Shown in pieces: positions 35,772 through 49,982 of a stretch of 64,000 nucleotides of DNA. The stretch is from Porodaedalea pini (lineage: Eukaryota > Basidiomycota > Agaricomycetes > Hymenochaetales > Hymenochaetaceae). Numbering within the stretch: position 1 is the stretch's first letter; each line of letters begins with the position of its first letter. A model generated the notes under the pieces. It ran no database searches and was not told where the DNA came from. It saw only the letters and a program-made list of their open reading frames with translations. The DNA lies in assembly GCA_002794775.1 (NCBI GenBank), contig NBAY01000018.1, positions 558,001-622,000 on the forward strand, read 5' to 3'. The translations under genes and the position numbers were made by a program.

Positions 35772-37337
35772 TCAGAGGAAAAAATATTTTTGATTCTTGT
35801 ATCTTTGTCACCGTATTTGTATCTCGACAGTACGCTAACGATTTTCTTCTGTTCCTTCTCGAAATCCTTTAGCAGACTTTCGACTGCCGAAGCCATCTAT
35901 TGAATCAACGATATATCTCCTTGAATGCGCTTTTCGGCATCTCCAAAGTATCTGTGCGACGTACTTTCTGAATTGCATGTGCTGGCATTCAAACTTCTTG
36001 ACTCAGCGGCAGATTGCATGGTATAGTTTTCTTCGCTTAGTTGAGAAGAGTCGACGTCGCAACCGCGACATGAAAGGGTCTGAAAGTGCGCAAGTAGTTC
36101 ACTTTAAAATCAGAAAGCAGCCAGCAACCTTTTTGCATTCTGTACATCAATTCAAAACTGCTTCACCGAAAATGCCTTCTGCTGGACTTGCGGATCTCAT
36201 GGGTGACCTGACGAGCCCCCCAGTAGCATGTACAGGAACATTGCAGTGCTTCTTGCTCACCATACGTGCATGGCACTAGCTTTTTTCCAGCTGCCTTCCT
36301 AGCCAGGGAACATTGTCGAAACCTGGGGAGATTATGTCGGGCGGCAAATTTCGACTGTGCTACGTGCGCGATCATATGTGCCATGGCATACACCGGACGA
36401 TTCTGATGTGGAAGAAGCAAGACGAGCGCAGAAGAGATGCAAGCCGTTTGACGAACAGGAGCCGGTGAAATAGAAGAACTTGAAGAGCCAGTTCGGTGGA
36501 AATGTGGCGGGATTGAGATAGATAGGGAACCTGCCGAGATCTTTTTTGAGTCGATGCTTGCTCTAATACCCTCTCCAAACTCAACCTCGGATTCTTGGAG
36601 GACACTTCTGGGGCTTTGTAATAGATCCGTGATCACCTGCAGTGGATAGATATTAATTTAACAATAGAATCGAAAGAAATGGTTGCACGAGAGGAAGCTA
36701 GGAAGGCAGCGCTAGGTGAATACCGTCTGCATTTATATCCTCCCAAAAGCACATTACTTACTGCCCACACAGAGGCTCACGACACCGAATCCGAGGCCTT
36801 CTCTGAAGCGCTTGGAAATTGAAGGATGATTAATAGAGTAATGACAGTACTGAAAAAGCCTTGGTCATGCTCACGTCCCCGATCCCATACTATCAGATGG
36901 AAGTGAACGTACCGATGAAGATTCGAGAATAAGGAGCGAAAGTGAAACATTGTATTCGAAAGCGATGAGTAAGTCTAGACGATCTATTCACTGCCCCAGT
37001 CCTTGTTCAACTCCCTCGACCTTTCAGCCACAGCGAAGACGGCAGTTCACGCTCGTCGCTTGATTCCCTTGAGTGAGTCTACCATGTACAAACTAATCCG
37101 ACACTTGTCTGAGGCCCTTGGTGCTTGCAATGTATTAGATAAGTCAAACTTCTGGTCCGGGGCCTTATTTATTCAGAAAAAGCAAAGGAAACGTAGATGA
37201 TACATGATAGGGCCATGCAAATAATAATTAATGTGACGAACAGGAAGAGAGACGAATATTGTACAAATTGCCGCAGAAATGATGCGCCCACAATAACAGA
37301 TTGAGAAAAAGAGAAACAAACTAGAGCACGGAGTCGA
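35772..37337. other. Intergenic with two doubtful minus-strand exons
   Basis: Minus strand 35896 downward reads MASAVESLLKDFEKEQKKIV, preceded by a canonical GTACGT...TAG intron of about 70 bp. It would be the end of a small coiled-coil gene converging on the S28 gene, but no upstream exon or end can be fixed. Minus strand 36636-36240 is a 130-codon Ser/Pro-rich frame after an acceptor-like GCAG, without motifs. Neither is called as a gene. Confidence 0.25.
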
Positions 37338-40300
37338 TCACTCTATGATCTTGGTTATTAGTTCCGGGAACCAATTTAGGACCTTGGTGACGTGGCCGCG
37401 GTTGAGCGGTAAGAATTGGAACGTGTTGGCTAGACCCTGCATGTTCAGGTCCTCGAGCGCATGCAACTGCCGTTGTCCGTACGCAGTATCCTCATCAAGC
37501 GTGCTCAGCGTAGAAGAGGAACTTTTCGCGGCGATATTGCTGGCTGCATCCTCCATCGCCACCCGGAATATCGTAGATGCAGAAGAAAGAATAGAAGGGC
37601 TAGACGAAGTGGTGAAGATATCGTGTATTTTGTCCTGCAGCCCGTCGTAGCTACAGAAAAATCAACACCATATTTCATCACATCCTGGAAAACTCATTAA
37701 ATCACTCACGCGAGGGAAACGACTTCCGGGAAGACCGATGAGGCATCCTTCATGATCAGGAAGAGCATCTGAGATTCAGCATCGTCGACCTGGGCGCTAG
37801 AAAGAATAGAACCGAGGAAGGAGATTGCGAGGAGAGCAGTGGAGGGCTCATGACAACCTAATATATCGAATTGGACTCGCGGTAGCTGGTCGTCTTCGTC
37901 CTCAAGGCGATCGAATGATTCTTTCTTCGGAATCCAATCGCTACCCACTTGTGCTTCCTGCAAAAGCTGCTGATACGATGATAAAGTCGTTGAAACAGAG
38001 AGAAGGGCTAAGAAATAGCCTAGGACTTCGTTATGCACGGGAGCTTCCGCTGCTGTTGATGGAGTTATTGTCGACACAGCAGTGGTAAGGAGGCAGCGTA
38101 ATGCCTTAACTGCTGACTGTCGAAGCTGAGGTCGGCGTATACCCTTAAATATTACAGCTGCCAATGAGAAGGAGAAATCGGAATCAAATGATAATCCGAG
38201 AAGCTGGTCCAGCTGCATTTGAATATCTTCAAGGCACGTCCGAGCCTCGAGCAAGGTTGCTGTGAACCCCTTCTCTTGGAACGCCTTCTGTTCGCGGAGA
38301 GTCGTAACGCAGGCGCAGAGAAGATCGTTGGCTTCTTTGTAAAAAGGAGCGTGGCTAGACTGCAGCAATGCGACTGCTAGCCAAAATAGCGTGCCAATGT
38401 AGCGGGAGCTCTCCGGAAGAGACGGAACGACTTTGCAAATGCAATTCAACATACTGACGACGCACTGCGTGTCGGATTCGTCTGCCGTCTTCATCGCACT
38501 CCTCAGGGCGACGAGCATTTGATAGAGCAGATCGTCGTCGACATCCGAAGATGCCAAGGAACCCATAACAATAAAAGCGCGTGGCTGGATGCTAGGTGAC
38601 AACTGGAAGGCTGTGGCTGTCAACAAGCCCATCCAACGTGCTCGCCACACGTTAGCCAGACCTGAGCAAAGAGCGTTGGTCAGCCTTCTCCTTACTATGA
38701 CTGTTGAAAAAATCATCACCAGAGTTTCCTGCACATATGGCCAATGCCTTCAGCAACCACCGAGACAAGCCTTCTAACGATTCCCGACTGTCGTAGCTAT
38801 CAAGCGGTATGTATTCGCTAGTATTGGAAGAATGTGTGAGACCGAAGAGACGAACAGTTTCAGGAAGTGCGAGCTCGATTAAAAGAGTTCGGATTTCTGA
38901 TGATAAACCCAAATCATCCGCATGCATATGATACAATGCCTGAAACAATTGAAGGGCGAGGCCATAGATGGTGTTACGCATAGACGCATCGCCCTGGCTT
39001 GCTAAAAGCGTGACGAGATGCAAGATTTCGGGGATCAAGAGCTGGATCTGAAGGGAGTGCTCGACTGCGTGGCCGGTCCCAAGAGCGAGACGTGAATAAG
39101 CGGTAATTTCGTTCCAGTGAATGTTCTTTTCAAGTGTTTTGCTAGGTTTCGTTGACGTTTTACCTAAGGCCTACGAGTACTTGTCAGTAAGTACTTTAAC
39201 CAGTTAATTTGAATCGGACACGACCTTGCGAAGTTTTGCCAGTATGCGTCCTCGTGCACTTTTCGAACACATGTGAGAAAGAACCTCAGCCATTACTTCG
39301 CACCTCGTCGAACCCAAGCCTCCATCGACAGCAGCGCGCATCACTTCGTCCAATACGACATTCACGACAGAAGTATCGAGTTTGCCGACCTCTGGCCAGA
39401 CGAGACGCACAGCTATATAGCAAGCCTGAAGTGAAATCATTTAGGTTCAGAAATACCATCTCAGTGCAGCTCGATCTACCTCTGGATCCCGCACAGTCAG
39501 GTCAAGTAGCAGCCTCACGCAATCCCTTAGTCTCGCCCCTGAAAGCTCGTACAAATTGCTGGTAGGATCGCAAAACTTGTTCAGGTTTTTTATCCATGGA
39601 GACATGTACCTCAAACAAATCGCCTTCTGTGCAGTAGCGGTTTTCTCCAGCTCCAGGCTAACTTGTGAAAGAAAATCAAGGGTCAGCTCTGGAGCGAACG
39701 CGGACAGTCTCTCGTTGAGTTGCATAATGAGCGTCATGGGATTACCCGGTATAAATCCACCTTTGACAGCATCAGTTATCAAGCAGTCGAAAGAACGTCA
39801 ATGAATAGTGTTACCAGATGACGGCAATAACCAATCCACATCGTAGCTGATTGAAGAGCACACAGCTCTTAATAAGTCATAAGCGGCGCTTCGCAGATCA
39901 GGAAGTTCATGATGTGCATTGAGCATGCCAATGTTGAGTAACGCGGCGGAAACATTGGACAGTCTTGAGAAGCGATCGAAAAAGACGGCACGGCTGACAT
40001 TCATCCGACTCTTCGCTGAGCGAATGGCCTGACACAAGTAATCGTCATTAGAACGCCTTTCATGATATAGGTGATAACATGTCAGACCTTGACAATATGA
40101 TCGCGCTCTGGTGATGAGAAATACAGTGTCCCACCATTGCGATTTCGCCTAATGATGAACTCATTTGCATCTCGACCTGTTGATACATTGTATATGTCGC
40201 CAATGTCGCAAAATGGCACGATCTCTGTTGCTTTGCAAGAAAATTGCGCATACACATTCTGCGCCTTAACCTGTTGTAGTGTTAATATGGAGAGGGCATT

Positions 40301-43300
40301 CCAAGCGCAACGAGCTTACAGAAACAATGCGTAAGTGAGACTGGGCGACGGCGAGGTTGACAGGAACCTTCATGAGATGTGCTTGACGAAGCATCACATT
40401 ATTGAAGACCTCGTTATCCTCTTGCTCCAAATTATCTGAAAGAACAGCGCGTCAGTTAACGTAAGTGGAGTATTATCTGGAAGACCGACGAGCGGTTTTC
40501 AACGCGTCCACTACACCGCAATGGACAGCCTCACACAGCTCGGAGACACTGAGCTTAGGGCGGATCTCTATGAAGAATATACCTAGAGAAGATAATGAAT
40601 AATAAGTAAATTATGACTGATAGCCCAAACGAACCGGAGCAAATGTTGTAAAGCTTGCGGAGGAATCGTTGCATAGGTAAATTACAGTTGAGAATGTGCG
40701 CAGTGCCGAAACGGGAGCGCAGGTCACTTGGCATCAGCTCAATGAAAAACTTGAACCATTGCATAGGTATCTCAGACGCCGTTGTGTAATTCGTACAGTC
40801 TACGATAAGCTCAACGAGTCTGCTCTCGTGCAAAGGAACCATTATTGTCTGAGAAGAAAAAACAAACATTAATTATATCCATAAGTTTGAGACCAGATAG
40901 TCGTTCACCTTGAAAATATGGTAGACGAGCAATTCGAAGTCGAGGACCTCAATATCTAATTGACATATAGGCAGAAGGTACAGTACTACGTCATCCTGCA
41001 ACGCACTTAGTAAAGATGGTCGTAAGAATATTATTGTTACTTGCCTTCACTGCGACCTCGGTGAACAGCGACATAACAGACTCTGTGTTTCGATCCGCGT
41101 TCCGAAGCATGAACTCGCGGTAGGGGCCCGGAGCCGAAGAATGGAGAGGACTCAGGCGCGGGACCTCGACGGGCTGGCCCATCTCTACAAGGGCGGCACA
41201 TAAGGTATCCCAAGCCTTCTTCCCGCCGACCACAGCGGCTTCACCTTCTTTGGTGGTTTTGGACAAGCTAAGCAATTCTTTTCCGACTTTATCTGCATGT
41301 TTTTCGAAGAAACGATGCAGAACAATAGCATCGGTGTCATCAAAGGCGCCGCCCTGCCATTCGCTTGAGTCTTCTTCGGCAGCAGATGGATTGAATTTCT
41401 ATCAAGTCATGACTAATATAAGAATCGCTTGCAAATAGGCAGGAATCGACTCTCACATTAACATCTGTGAGGAAGCGCATGACGCGAACAATGTTTCCGG
41501 CTAAGAAATCATTGAAGCACATCATATGCGCTTCTTTGCCAAATCGGACATTGTTTGCAAGGTTCTGGATAATCTTCGTGATGACCAGCAGACCACGACG
41601 AATTCTGATGTGATCTTGAGGAAGCTCAACATCAATAGTCTCGGGTGATACGAGAGCAGGAGATATGAATCTATGCGAGCTCAGGAGTGAGTTGAACAAT
41701 GTAAGACTGGAACACACCTCAGGAAGATAAACGCGCCGAGCGCTGCAAATTTAGCCTCGGGCCAAACCTCGGCACTTAAACACCAAAGTCAGTGTTGTGG
41801 TGGTGAGGTTTAGCAAGACACAGACATACACAGTCTGAGAGATATGAGCACAAATCTCCCTCAACATTCTGAAAGACGCTTATATCAATATTACGGACGG
41901 AATACCTTCCCGAAGCGACACTCACAATGGCATGGTGCCAGCGGACGCACAGACAAGGCCCAGGAATTCCTCGGCGAGAAACTCTATAGCTTTTCTGTTG
42001 CTCTGAACATCTTCTGCTGATGTCTTCGCGGGATCCAAGATGAACGTGGATGTCTCACGTTCGGCTTGACACATCATATCTAGTAGCGGTTTGACGAGTT
42101 TGCGAAGATAATCGTAGCCATGGATCTTCGCAAAAGCACACAGAAGCTTTATGCGCATCGAATTACCTCTGAACAAACTGACCTCGTTCTCTGCAGAACA
42201 CGTTAGATATTCTATACAATAAAACATGAACGAGAAGACGTACGGGTGGTCTTAACCTCTCGCTCAATCATCAGCTTCAACAGCTCTAATAATGAAGCTC
42301 GAGAGTCGAAAAGGTTTAGTAAAACAGGTATGATAACGTCCACTTCGCTTGGGGGACAGGTTTCGCAAATAGCCAGCACAAGAATCATCTGCAGGCACAA
42401 TTAGTCTCGTAGTATTTCCATGTTTTGGAAAAGCTTACGTCACATCCTTTGACCAGCTACAAGAGGAACAAACGACGATGAGTTGCATATACTAAAGAGA
42501 CCGTCAAAACGTACCTCTCCAATCCTCGACCGACGTCCAGCGACCATAGAATCATTCTGCGTCTCTAGCCTGCCTCCGAGGTCCATTACGCGCGAGATTA
42601 CTCGACAAAAGATAGCGCGTTTGGCCGGATCCTGATCATAACCAAGCGGCAAGAAATGTTTGAGGCCAATGTCAGTATTCATAGACAGTAAGTGAGCCAG
42701 GCCACTAATGATGTGATCTCGTAGCCCTCCTTTCTCAGCATGGCCTTTACGCTGTAATCGCGTCTTAATACTTCGCTAGCAACAATCATTCGAACGAAGG
42801 CTTACCTGACCGGATGAATGCTGAGAGCTTCTATCTTCATCAATCTTCGGAGAGATAGTTAGCACAATTCATTAGATAACAAAATAACTTAAACTTACAG
42901 AAGGCTCGGATAAGGGATCGAACCGAAGGCCATGGAGAAGCACACTTTGGTAACGTAGGTATCGCCTCGAGATGACATGAGCAGAGTCATCTCCTGTAGA
43001 TACATCGACGGGCTGCAAACGAAGACGTTCCAGTAATCTGACCACGGTGCGCAGGGCGGCGACGTTTGCTTCGTGCCTCAAACGCATTAGTTGGTAGTCG
43101 TCGTGACCAACTCCCTAATCACCATATCCATCAGTTCCGATCCAAATTAAATGGCATTCACGAACATACCTCGGGCTCAAACCATTCTACTATGATATTT
43201 AGCAGGTTGTTGCGAATGAAATCATCGGTCCGGAGACCAAATGAGTCTCCTCGCCCACACGCAACCTCGCAGAACATACAAAACTTCATCTTGAACCGCA

Positions 43301-46300
43301 ATAAGTCACTGTCCCTAAATCGCTCCATAAACTTCGTCAAAGTAAGTAAAGTCTGGCTCAAATCTTGATTTGTGAGGAAGTCGTCCGGCGGCGCGTCAGC
43401 GCGGTCGACAAGAAGCTTAAGGACAGTAACGAGCTACGAAAATCATAGCATCATCAGAAAGCTTTATTAGCGATAATTTGTAATGAGACTCGCCTGTTCG
43501 CAGAATAGGAGCAAGAGCTCTTCTTCGCTCTGTAAACCTAAAGATTCGTTACTCGTTCTCGCAACGTCATCGACCATACTAGAAGATGTCATATGCATAA
43601 TCTATTCGTTTCCAGGCAAGATTTCCACTCACTCATTCAACTGTTTGAAGAGTCTGAAGAACAAGCGCGGATTCAGCTCTGAACCTAGAGCTTCCTTCGC
43701 CGTATCCCGTGCTAATGGAATATCAGACACCAAAAGCTCTACTGTTGTGGCTACGAAATCGTGCAGCATGAGGCTCCCATCATGAGGTATGCGCAAGCGA
43801 TCCGGAAGTTCGTGTATCGGTAAAAGCTTCGTTAGTTCGCCGCTCAAGTCTTCCATGACAGACACAGCGCCAAAGGACGCCATGAACAGTGTCAAGTTCT
43901 GCCATTGATAGAACCTTTCCTGAATAATGACATCTATTCAGCAGACGAAAACAGTGTGTGCAAGAATAAGGCTCATACTTCGGTTGACATCGACAAGTCA
44001 CCCGCAGGTCTGAAAGTTGAATGGATGTCGAACTCCGACACAGACGCCGGACGGCTCATTATCCAGTCTCTAAGTGTCGCCCATCTGAAGTAACACTCAT
44101 GCCATACAGCAGCATGTAAAGGAGAGGGAGTGGTCAGAAGCCGGAGTAGCTTTCTGATCCGCTTTTGTTGAGCAACTCGGCCTGATGATACTAGTCTGAG
44201 CATACGTAAACACCAAGCTGACAACAGAACGTACCAACGACTATGGCTGAAGGGTCTCCAAGCTGTTCATAAAGCGGATATCTCTTAGCAGCCTCATCGC
44301 TTTCCTCAAAAGGACGACGCGGGTTCGGCAAGCATTCTGCTATCGCGATTTCGCGTAGACCTTTCGCCGCCACCAGCGAAACTGCAGTGTCGGTAGACGT
44401 CAAGCTGACAAGGAAAGCTACTTCTACAATGATGATAGCTGGTAGACGGCCCTTAGAAAAGTCCCAATCGCCCATGACATCGTTCTGTTTTACATTCAGC
44501 TTTAACAGTGAACTTGCGGTTCTCGAGGGACACTCACTTCAATGCCTTTTCTGTACAAGCAGGTGTAATAGTAAAGCATCTCTGCAATCATCCTCTGCTC
44601 AAACAGACTTTCACGAGTATCGAGGAGACGAACTGCTGCAATGTGCAGAATAATGGGCCTGCAATGCCAGAAGAGTCAGGCCAATTTTAGTGTAACAGGT
44701 CATATCAGAACCTACACTGATATTCCAAGCCAAAATGTCGCCGCTTCATGAAAAGGGTCTCCAGGCGGCTGTCCCAGCATCCAATTCGCTTCATGCGAGA
44801 ACGTCCGAAGGGCAGACAATGGGAGCGCAGTGCTGCCGGGATCCCGAATGAGCTGAGAGATGTCAACGAACCATTCTTTACTATCAGCCGAGGTATGAAG
44901 AATGGGGAAAAACAGAGCGTCGAATCTGTACAAGCACAGAATGGACAGAACAAGTAACTCTTTCTCCGAGACGGCCTCAGAACTGAATCTCTTCATTGCG
45001 GGCCGTGCTGCGCCGCGCTTCATAACGCCCAAAACATCTGTCTCGTTGTACAGCGAAACAGTGCTCTACACAAGAGTGTCAGCAACGTTGAGACTGTCAA
45101 TAAGAACCCGCTCACTTGGTATATACGGCGAATGCGTTCTACCAGCTGCTCTGTCCTCACTGCGTTCAAATGCGGCCATTTCGCTGCCTTAAAAACACTT
45201 CAGATGAAGTTCATGGAGTACAAAGCGCAATGCAATACCTGTTGGCTCAGAATAATGAGCGCCTTTATCGCGACCATTTTCACAGCATCGGACCTGTCAG
45301 GCTCAAGACATTCGTGGATGAGACGGAGATAATCATCTTCAGGAAGGAAGCGGGTGACCCCCACGATTATATCGGCGTAGAGGGAAACATCGATGGGCTC
45401 AATCGATTCGAAAAAGGGCCGCTGGTCCTGGGCTTTCCATAGACGCTCCTAACGAAGGGAAAGTGAGAACACTTGAAACTAGCAAAACTGTTGCGTTCTT
45501 ACCCTCATCTCGTGCGCTACTTCCGAAGCTACGCTCCGGACAGTCACATCATGCTCAGCAGGGATATACGAGGCTGCACGCAGCACGTCAGATTGACAGA
45601 GAAGAGATGATTCTGTAAGTTTCGAAGTAGCCGGCACGTTCTTCCGTATTTTATCCAGAAAGACGAGCTCCTGGAAAACAAGTCGTTAAAATGGAGTAAA
45701 AATACGGTTTAGCCTCGATGGACTGCACACCTTCTTATTTTGAGTCTGCTTATTCCGTGAATGACCGTCGAACTGCAATGAAACCTGCTTCAGGCGGTCG
45801 TGGCTCAAAATAAGCAGAGCGGTTAACGTCGGCCATATGATCTTCCGGTTGTGCTCATTCTCAATCTGAACGAACAAGTCAAAAACGCGTTCTGGAGCGC
45901 CATCAAGCTTGCGATGGCCACTGGACATTTCAATGAATTCGCTAGGAAACGTTTCTATCCAGTTCCAAATCGCTCGGCGCAGGAATATAGCGACGGCACA
46001 CTGTGCCTCAGGCTTCATGTTCACGAGCAAGGATGAAAATTCTAATATGCAAGTGATCAGCATGCCTCCAAACACGATATCAAGGCTGTTCAGATAACGT
46101 ACCTTGGAGGATAAGAATCAATCTAGTCCGGTCCAAGGCGCAGTGCTGCATCAGTTGTAAGTCGGTGTAGTCTTGAAATTCCTCCTGAGCAGTGCGAGCG
46201 AGAGAGTGGATCTTGCCCCTAATCTTGCTCAGCACGACGCTCCAGTTTGCAGCGGATAGTAGATACACGATGTTGCCCGCCCACTCAGTGATGAGGGAGT

Positions 46301-47536
46301 AAAGCGGCAAGGAAGACATCGTAAGTGTGCGAGGGGTGCGCTGGAAGCCGAGTGCCGAGCGCGCCAGCGGTATCGGCGCGGAGGAGTTGGACGAGACAGA
46401 TGTCATGGAGGGTGTCTTATGTGGCCAGTGACCTCCCGACCCAGGAGGAGTCAATGAGGGATCGCTTTCAGCAGGTGGCATCCATGGCATGTCGTCCGCG
46501 TGGCGTAACCCGTCGTCGCTATTAACCGATTCAAAGCCGTACAAGTTCGCGTCGCAGCTAAGATTATCATAGTTCTTCGTGCGGTCGTCGCGCGGGGCAG
46601 CCTGTCGCAGGAGGAGGATCATCACGCTTACAAGCCAGCGGGCGCAGTTCTCGTCAAGCGGAGGCGCTTCGAGGCTGAGCGAAGGCGTGGAGAAACGCAT
46701 GCCCGTATGGCTCCGCTTGGAGCTTTGCGGCTGAGAATTGAAAGAAGACGAAGGTGCCGGCGAGGAGGTACCTTCGCGAAAATCACTGGCGGCGTCCGCC
46801 GAGGATTGCGAGGCCTTATGCGGTATACCCCGATGTTGCCAGCGGCATGATAATGTGACAGACATGACCTTCAACAAAAACAACTCGGACTGAAGAATAA
46901 AGATGGCTCGTTGACCTGTCGCTTCAAGCTATAGATAAAAGATGCAATCAATCCCAGATATCAATCGAGGATGAAGTCAAGCAATGCGTGTGGGCGATAC
47001 AAGAGGTAATGTCAAAGTGGAATACGCTAGAGAAAAGGAAACGCGAGCTATGACTGGAGGTGGAGACTTACCTTTGCGAGGCTTTCCAGCTCCTGGGAGA
47101 GCTTCCAGACAATAATATCAAGTGCATGCTTTGCCAACTCGACGAGCGTTTCAATGATGTTCTGTACTGCACTGTCTGCCTCTAAGTCAGTTAAGGCAAG
47201 CCCTGAGTAGCATGGGAGCTGTTGAAAACAGCCATCAGTTCCAAAGGACATGTTTAAACTTGAGAACGAATTGTGTAATGAACTTACCTTCGCTGTGAGC
47301 CGCTTGATGAGAGCCAGCACAGCCTTGCTCTGAGGAGAACCAGCCGCCGTAGCAGGCGTGAAGCCAGCAGGACCTGCTATCGTGGGATGAGAGCCAACAA
47401 AGCCGTGGTGTGAGTCGTTGCTGCGGTGAACGCGCGTGCTAGTTGTTGAAACCGAGACGGAGGCTTGCAGGACGGCATTTGATGCCGACGCCGATGGACG
47501 GCGGGACATGCCCCTAAGCTCTCCATTGGATGCCAT
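37338..47536 (-). CDS. IRA2: Neurofibromin/IRA-type Ras GTPase-activating protein, many exons
   Basis: This protein switches off Ras by speeding GTP hydrolysis and so limits cAMP/PKA signalling in fungi. The start is MASNGELRGMSRRPSASASN at 47536 and the end is FPELITKIIE at 37338. The coding span of 10.2 kb and the exon content suggest roughly 2,700-2,900 residues, normal for NF1/IRA. The RasGAP domain lies at about 42400-41300. It carries the arginine finger in SLFRGNSMRIKLL (Arg codon near 42170), HGYDYLRKLVKPLLDMM, FILDPAKTS, then AFIFLR joined to FISPALVSPET across an intron, GLLVITKIIQNLANNVRFGK and FNDFL. A Sec14/PH-like region follows (41275-40555). The N- and C-terminal parts are helical-repeat-like. 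No break was seen; I did not fix every exon edge. Confidence 0.92.
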
Positions 47537-48499
47537 GATAGTGGCAGGAGGAATGCAAGAAACAGAGCACTACTGGCACGCGTCGAAGGAGGAGGAGATG
47601 CAGTACGCGCCGTTCGAGCACAACACCGACGCAGGCCGCCTAGCAGTTGCAAGACGCGAAAATCCGCGTGGCTCTACGCGCGTCCGCTTTTGGAAGTCTG
47701 CCAAACGCAAACTCAATCTACGATTCTGCCGTACTGTCCTCTGCTGTAAACATTCGCGCATAACACATACTTTTGTTTATGTACGAGATTGCTTTCTTAC
47801 CCGCCGCCTTCACACCTCCCGCAAATAAACACACACTTTTTCCCATTTGAATACTGGGAGTATAGGCGGACTTTAGAGGAGTTTAAGGTCAGCGCTTATC
47901 ATGTTCCCAGAAAGGCGAGTAACTCTGGGGTACAGGTTGCGAGTCTAGACCTTCGAGGTTTATTCCCCATACGATGCGTTTGTAATCATCTCACGGCTTA
48001 CTATCTCTCATGAGACCTTTTTAGCGTGGTGGCCGCATGGGCCTCCTGTACTGCACTCAGTTTAAGAATGTGGCATTCGCAAAGTTCAGGAAGCTGCTGG
48101 CTCTGAGTCTGAAATCCAAAGTTGCCATGGTTAGCACAGAAAAACAAAGGCGGATGATGGTTGATGGATGGCGTGGGAATGCATTGCCACAGATACAATT
48201 TGGTTGTGTTTGGTCGGAACCCTCGACCCAACCCTTTGCCCAGCACCCATTTATGCATTTCGTCCTCTTTCAACCAGACCACTACCATCCCAACTCACCA
48301 GCGCCGTCTTCGTCGTAAGTCCTTTTGTCGCTGCCCACGTCTCCCTCGAGCTCCCCGACGTTTCTGAGCCTCCATTTTCGCGCTGCACGTCTCTGATCGC
48401 GGTTCTTTCTATAGCTTTCACCTCTTAACCCCCAACTACAACCGTGAGCATTTAGACGCGTCGTCTTAACCCGAGCCACGTATCTGACCTTGAATTTAG
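47537..48499. promoter_or_regulatory. Divergent promoter region of the RasGAP and 14-3-3 genes
   Basis: The two start codons face away from each other across 963 bp. The right part is pyrimidine-rich with CTCCCTCG-type runs typical of highly expressed fungal genes. No specific operator is recognised and no independent gene is supported. Confidence 0.5.
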
Positions 48500-49435
48500 A
48501 TGTCCGAATCGCGTGAGGACTCTGTCTACCTCGCCAAGCTCGCTGAGCAGGCCGAACGTTATGAAGGTCCGTCTTCCACGCCTCGACGCGTTTTTGAGAT
48601 TCTGCGTTAACGTGCGCACGTGCAGAGATGGTTGATAACATGAAGCGCGTTGCGTCCTCTGACCAGGAACTTACGGTTGAGGAACGCAATCTTCTCTCCG
48701 TCGCATACAAGAATGTTATTGGTGCACGCCGTGCTTCTTGGCGCATTGTTTCCTCCATTGAGCAGAAGGAGGAGTCAAAGGGTAACGAGGCCCAGGTTGC
48801 AATGATCAAGGGCTACAGGGAGAAGATTGAGAGTGAGCTCGCAAAGATCTGCGAGGACATTCTTGATGTACTCGACAAGCACCTCATCCCCTCGGCCGCG
48901 TCTGGCGAGTCGAAGGTGTTCTACCACAAGATGTATGTGATTTTCGTTATGACGTCGCTTATCACGTTCTTATCTTCAATCAAGGATGGGTGATTACCAC
49001 CGTTACCTCGCAGAATTTGCGACCGGTGACAAGCGCAAGGATAGTGCCGACAAATCTTTGGACGCCTACAAGGCCGCTTCTGATGTTGCCGTGACTGAGC
49101 TCCCGCCGACCCACCCCATTCGTCTCGGCCTCGCGCTGAACTTCTCGGTCTTCTACTATGAAATCCTCAATAGCCCCGACCGTGCCTGCCACCTCGCCAA
49201 GCAGGCATTCGATGACGCAATCGCCGAGCTCGATACCCTTTCGGAAGAGAGCTACAAGGACTCTACCCTCATCATGCAGCTCCTCCGGGACAACCTTACT
49301 CTCTGGACGTCGGATATGCAGGAATCCGGTGAGTATTATAATTATAATTCCGTGTTGTAGATCTTGACACGTCGTGTTGCAGAGAAACCAGCAGACGGGA
49401 AAGAGGAGGCCGCAGAAGCTGAGGAGGCTTCTTAA
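48500..49435 (+). CDS. BMH1: 14-3-3 protein, 256 aa, four exons
   Basis: 14-3-3 proteins are dimeric adaptors that bind phosphoserine/phosphothreonine motifs and regulate kinases, trafficking and the cell cycle. Exons: 48500-48566, 48626-48932, 48985-49328, 49383-49435. The start is [20 protein letters not shown]. Family signatures are complete: [20 protein letters not shown] with the phosphate-binding Lys and Arg, [18 protein letters not shown] with the Arg-Tyr pair, [38 protein letters not shown], and an acidic tail ([11 protein letters not shown]). Codon use is strongly C-biased at third positions, which fits high expression. It lies head-to-head with the RasGAP gene. Confidence 0.98.
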
Positions 49436-49982
49436 ACTTTCCTCGCCCTTATTCGGTTCTTTGTCAATAGCTTAAAACCGCGCAATTGTCTACATTCGCA
49501 TCACGTCCGTCTATCATTTTCTTATTTCTCTGCTCGTATATCCCTCCATCTGCCGCATTCCACAATCCCCTGTCTCCCCTCCGCTCCTCTCCTCTCCTTC
49601 TCAATGTGTCGGGCATGAGTCTCCTATTCTCGCGATCGCGATGTGTGGCTTTAATGGAATGAGTTGGGTTGGAGAAACGCCGACGCTCTTCCCCATTCTT
49701 CGACTGTCTGAGCATAACGTGGTTTTGGCTCGTCGCTTGTCGTTTCCTTTCTCTATTTTGTCTTAAGTTGTCCCTCGTCCCATCAATCAAACAAGTTGCA
49801 ACACTTTACGGACAGCTTGTCCATATTGAATGCCTTACATGCCAAGTAAGTATTCATCTTCATCGGATGAAGCAAGTGTTCTCGGGTATCACTGTGCCTT
49901 GTGCCACTTGCAGCTAACCACAAATGTGACAGCAATTTAGCTTTTTGATTGAGGTCGACCATGGACAAGGTTTTGGGAGGAG
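49436..49982. other. 3' flank of the 14-3-3 gene up to the repeat boundary
   Basis: Probable 3' untranslated region, followed by unremarkable sequence. No gene is seen. Confidence 0.45.

Noticed and set aside
35423..35896. 157-codon frame on the minus strand
   Set aside because: Mostly antisense to the last exon of the S28 peptidase. Only its first 40 codons lie outside that gene, and they cannot be built into a full gene.
48282..48809. 175-codon frame on the minus strand
   Set aside because: Antisense to the first exons of the 14-3-3 gene.
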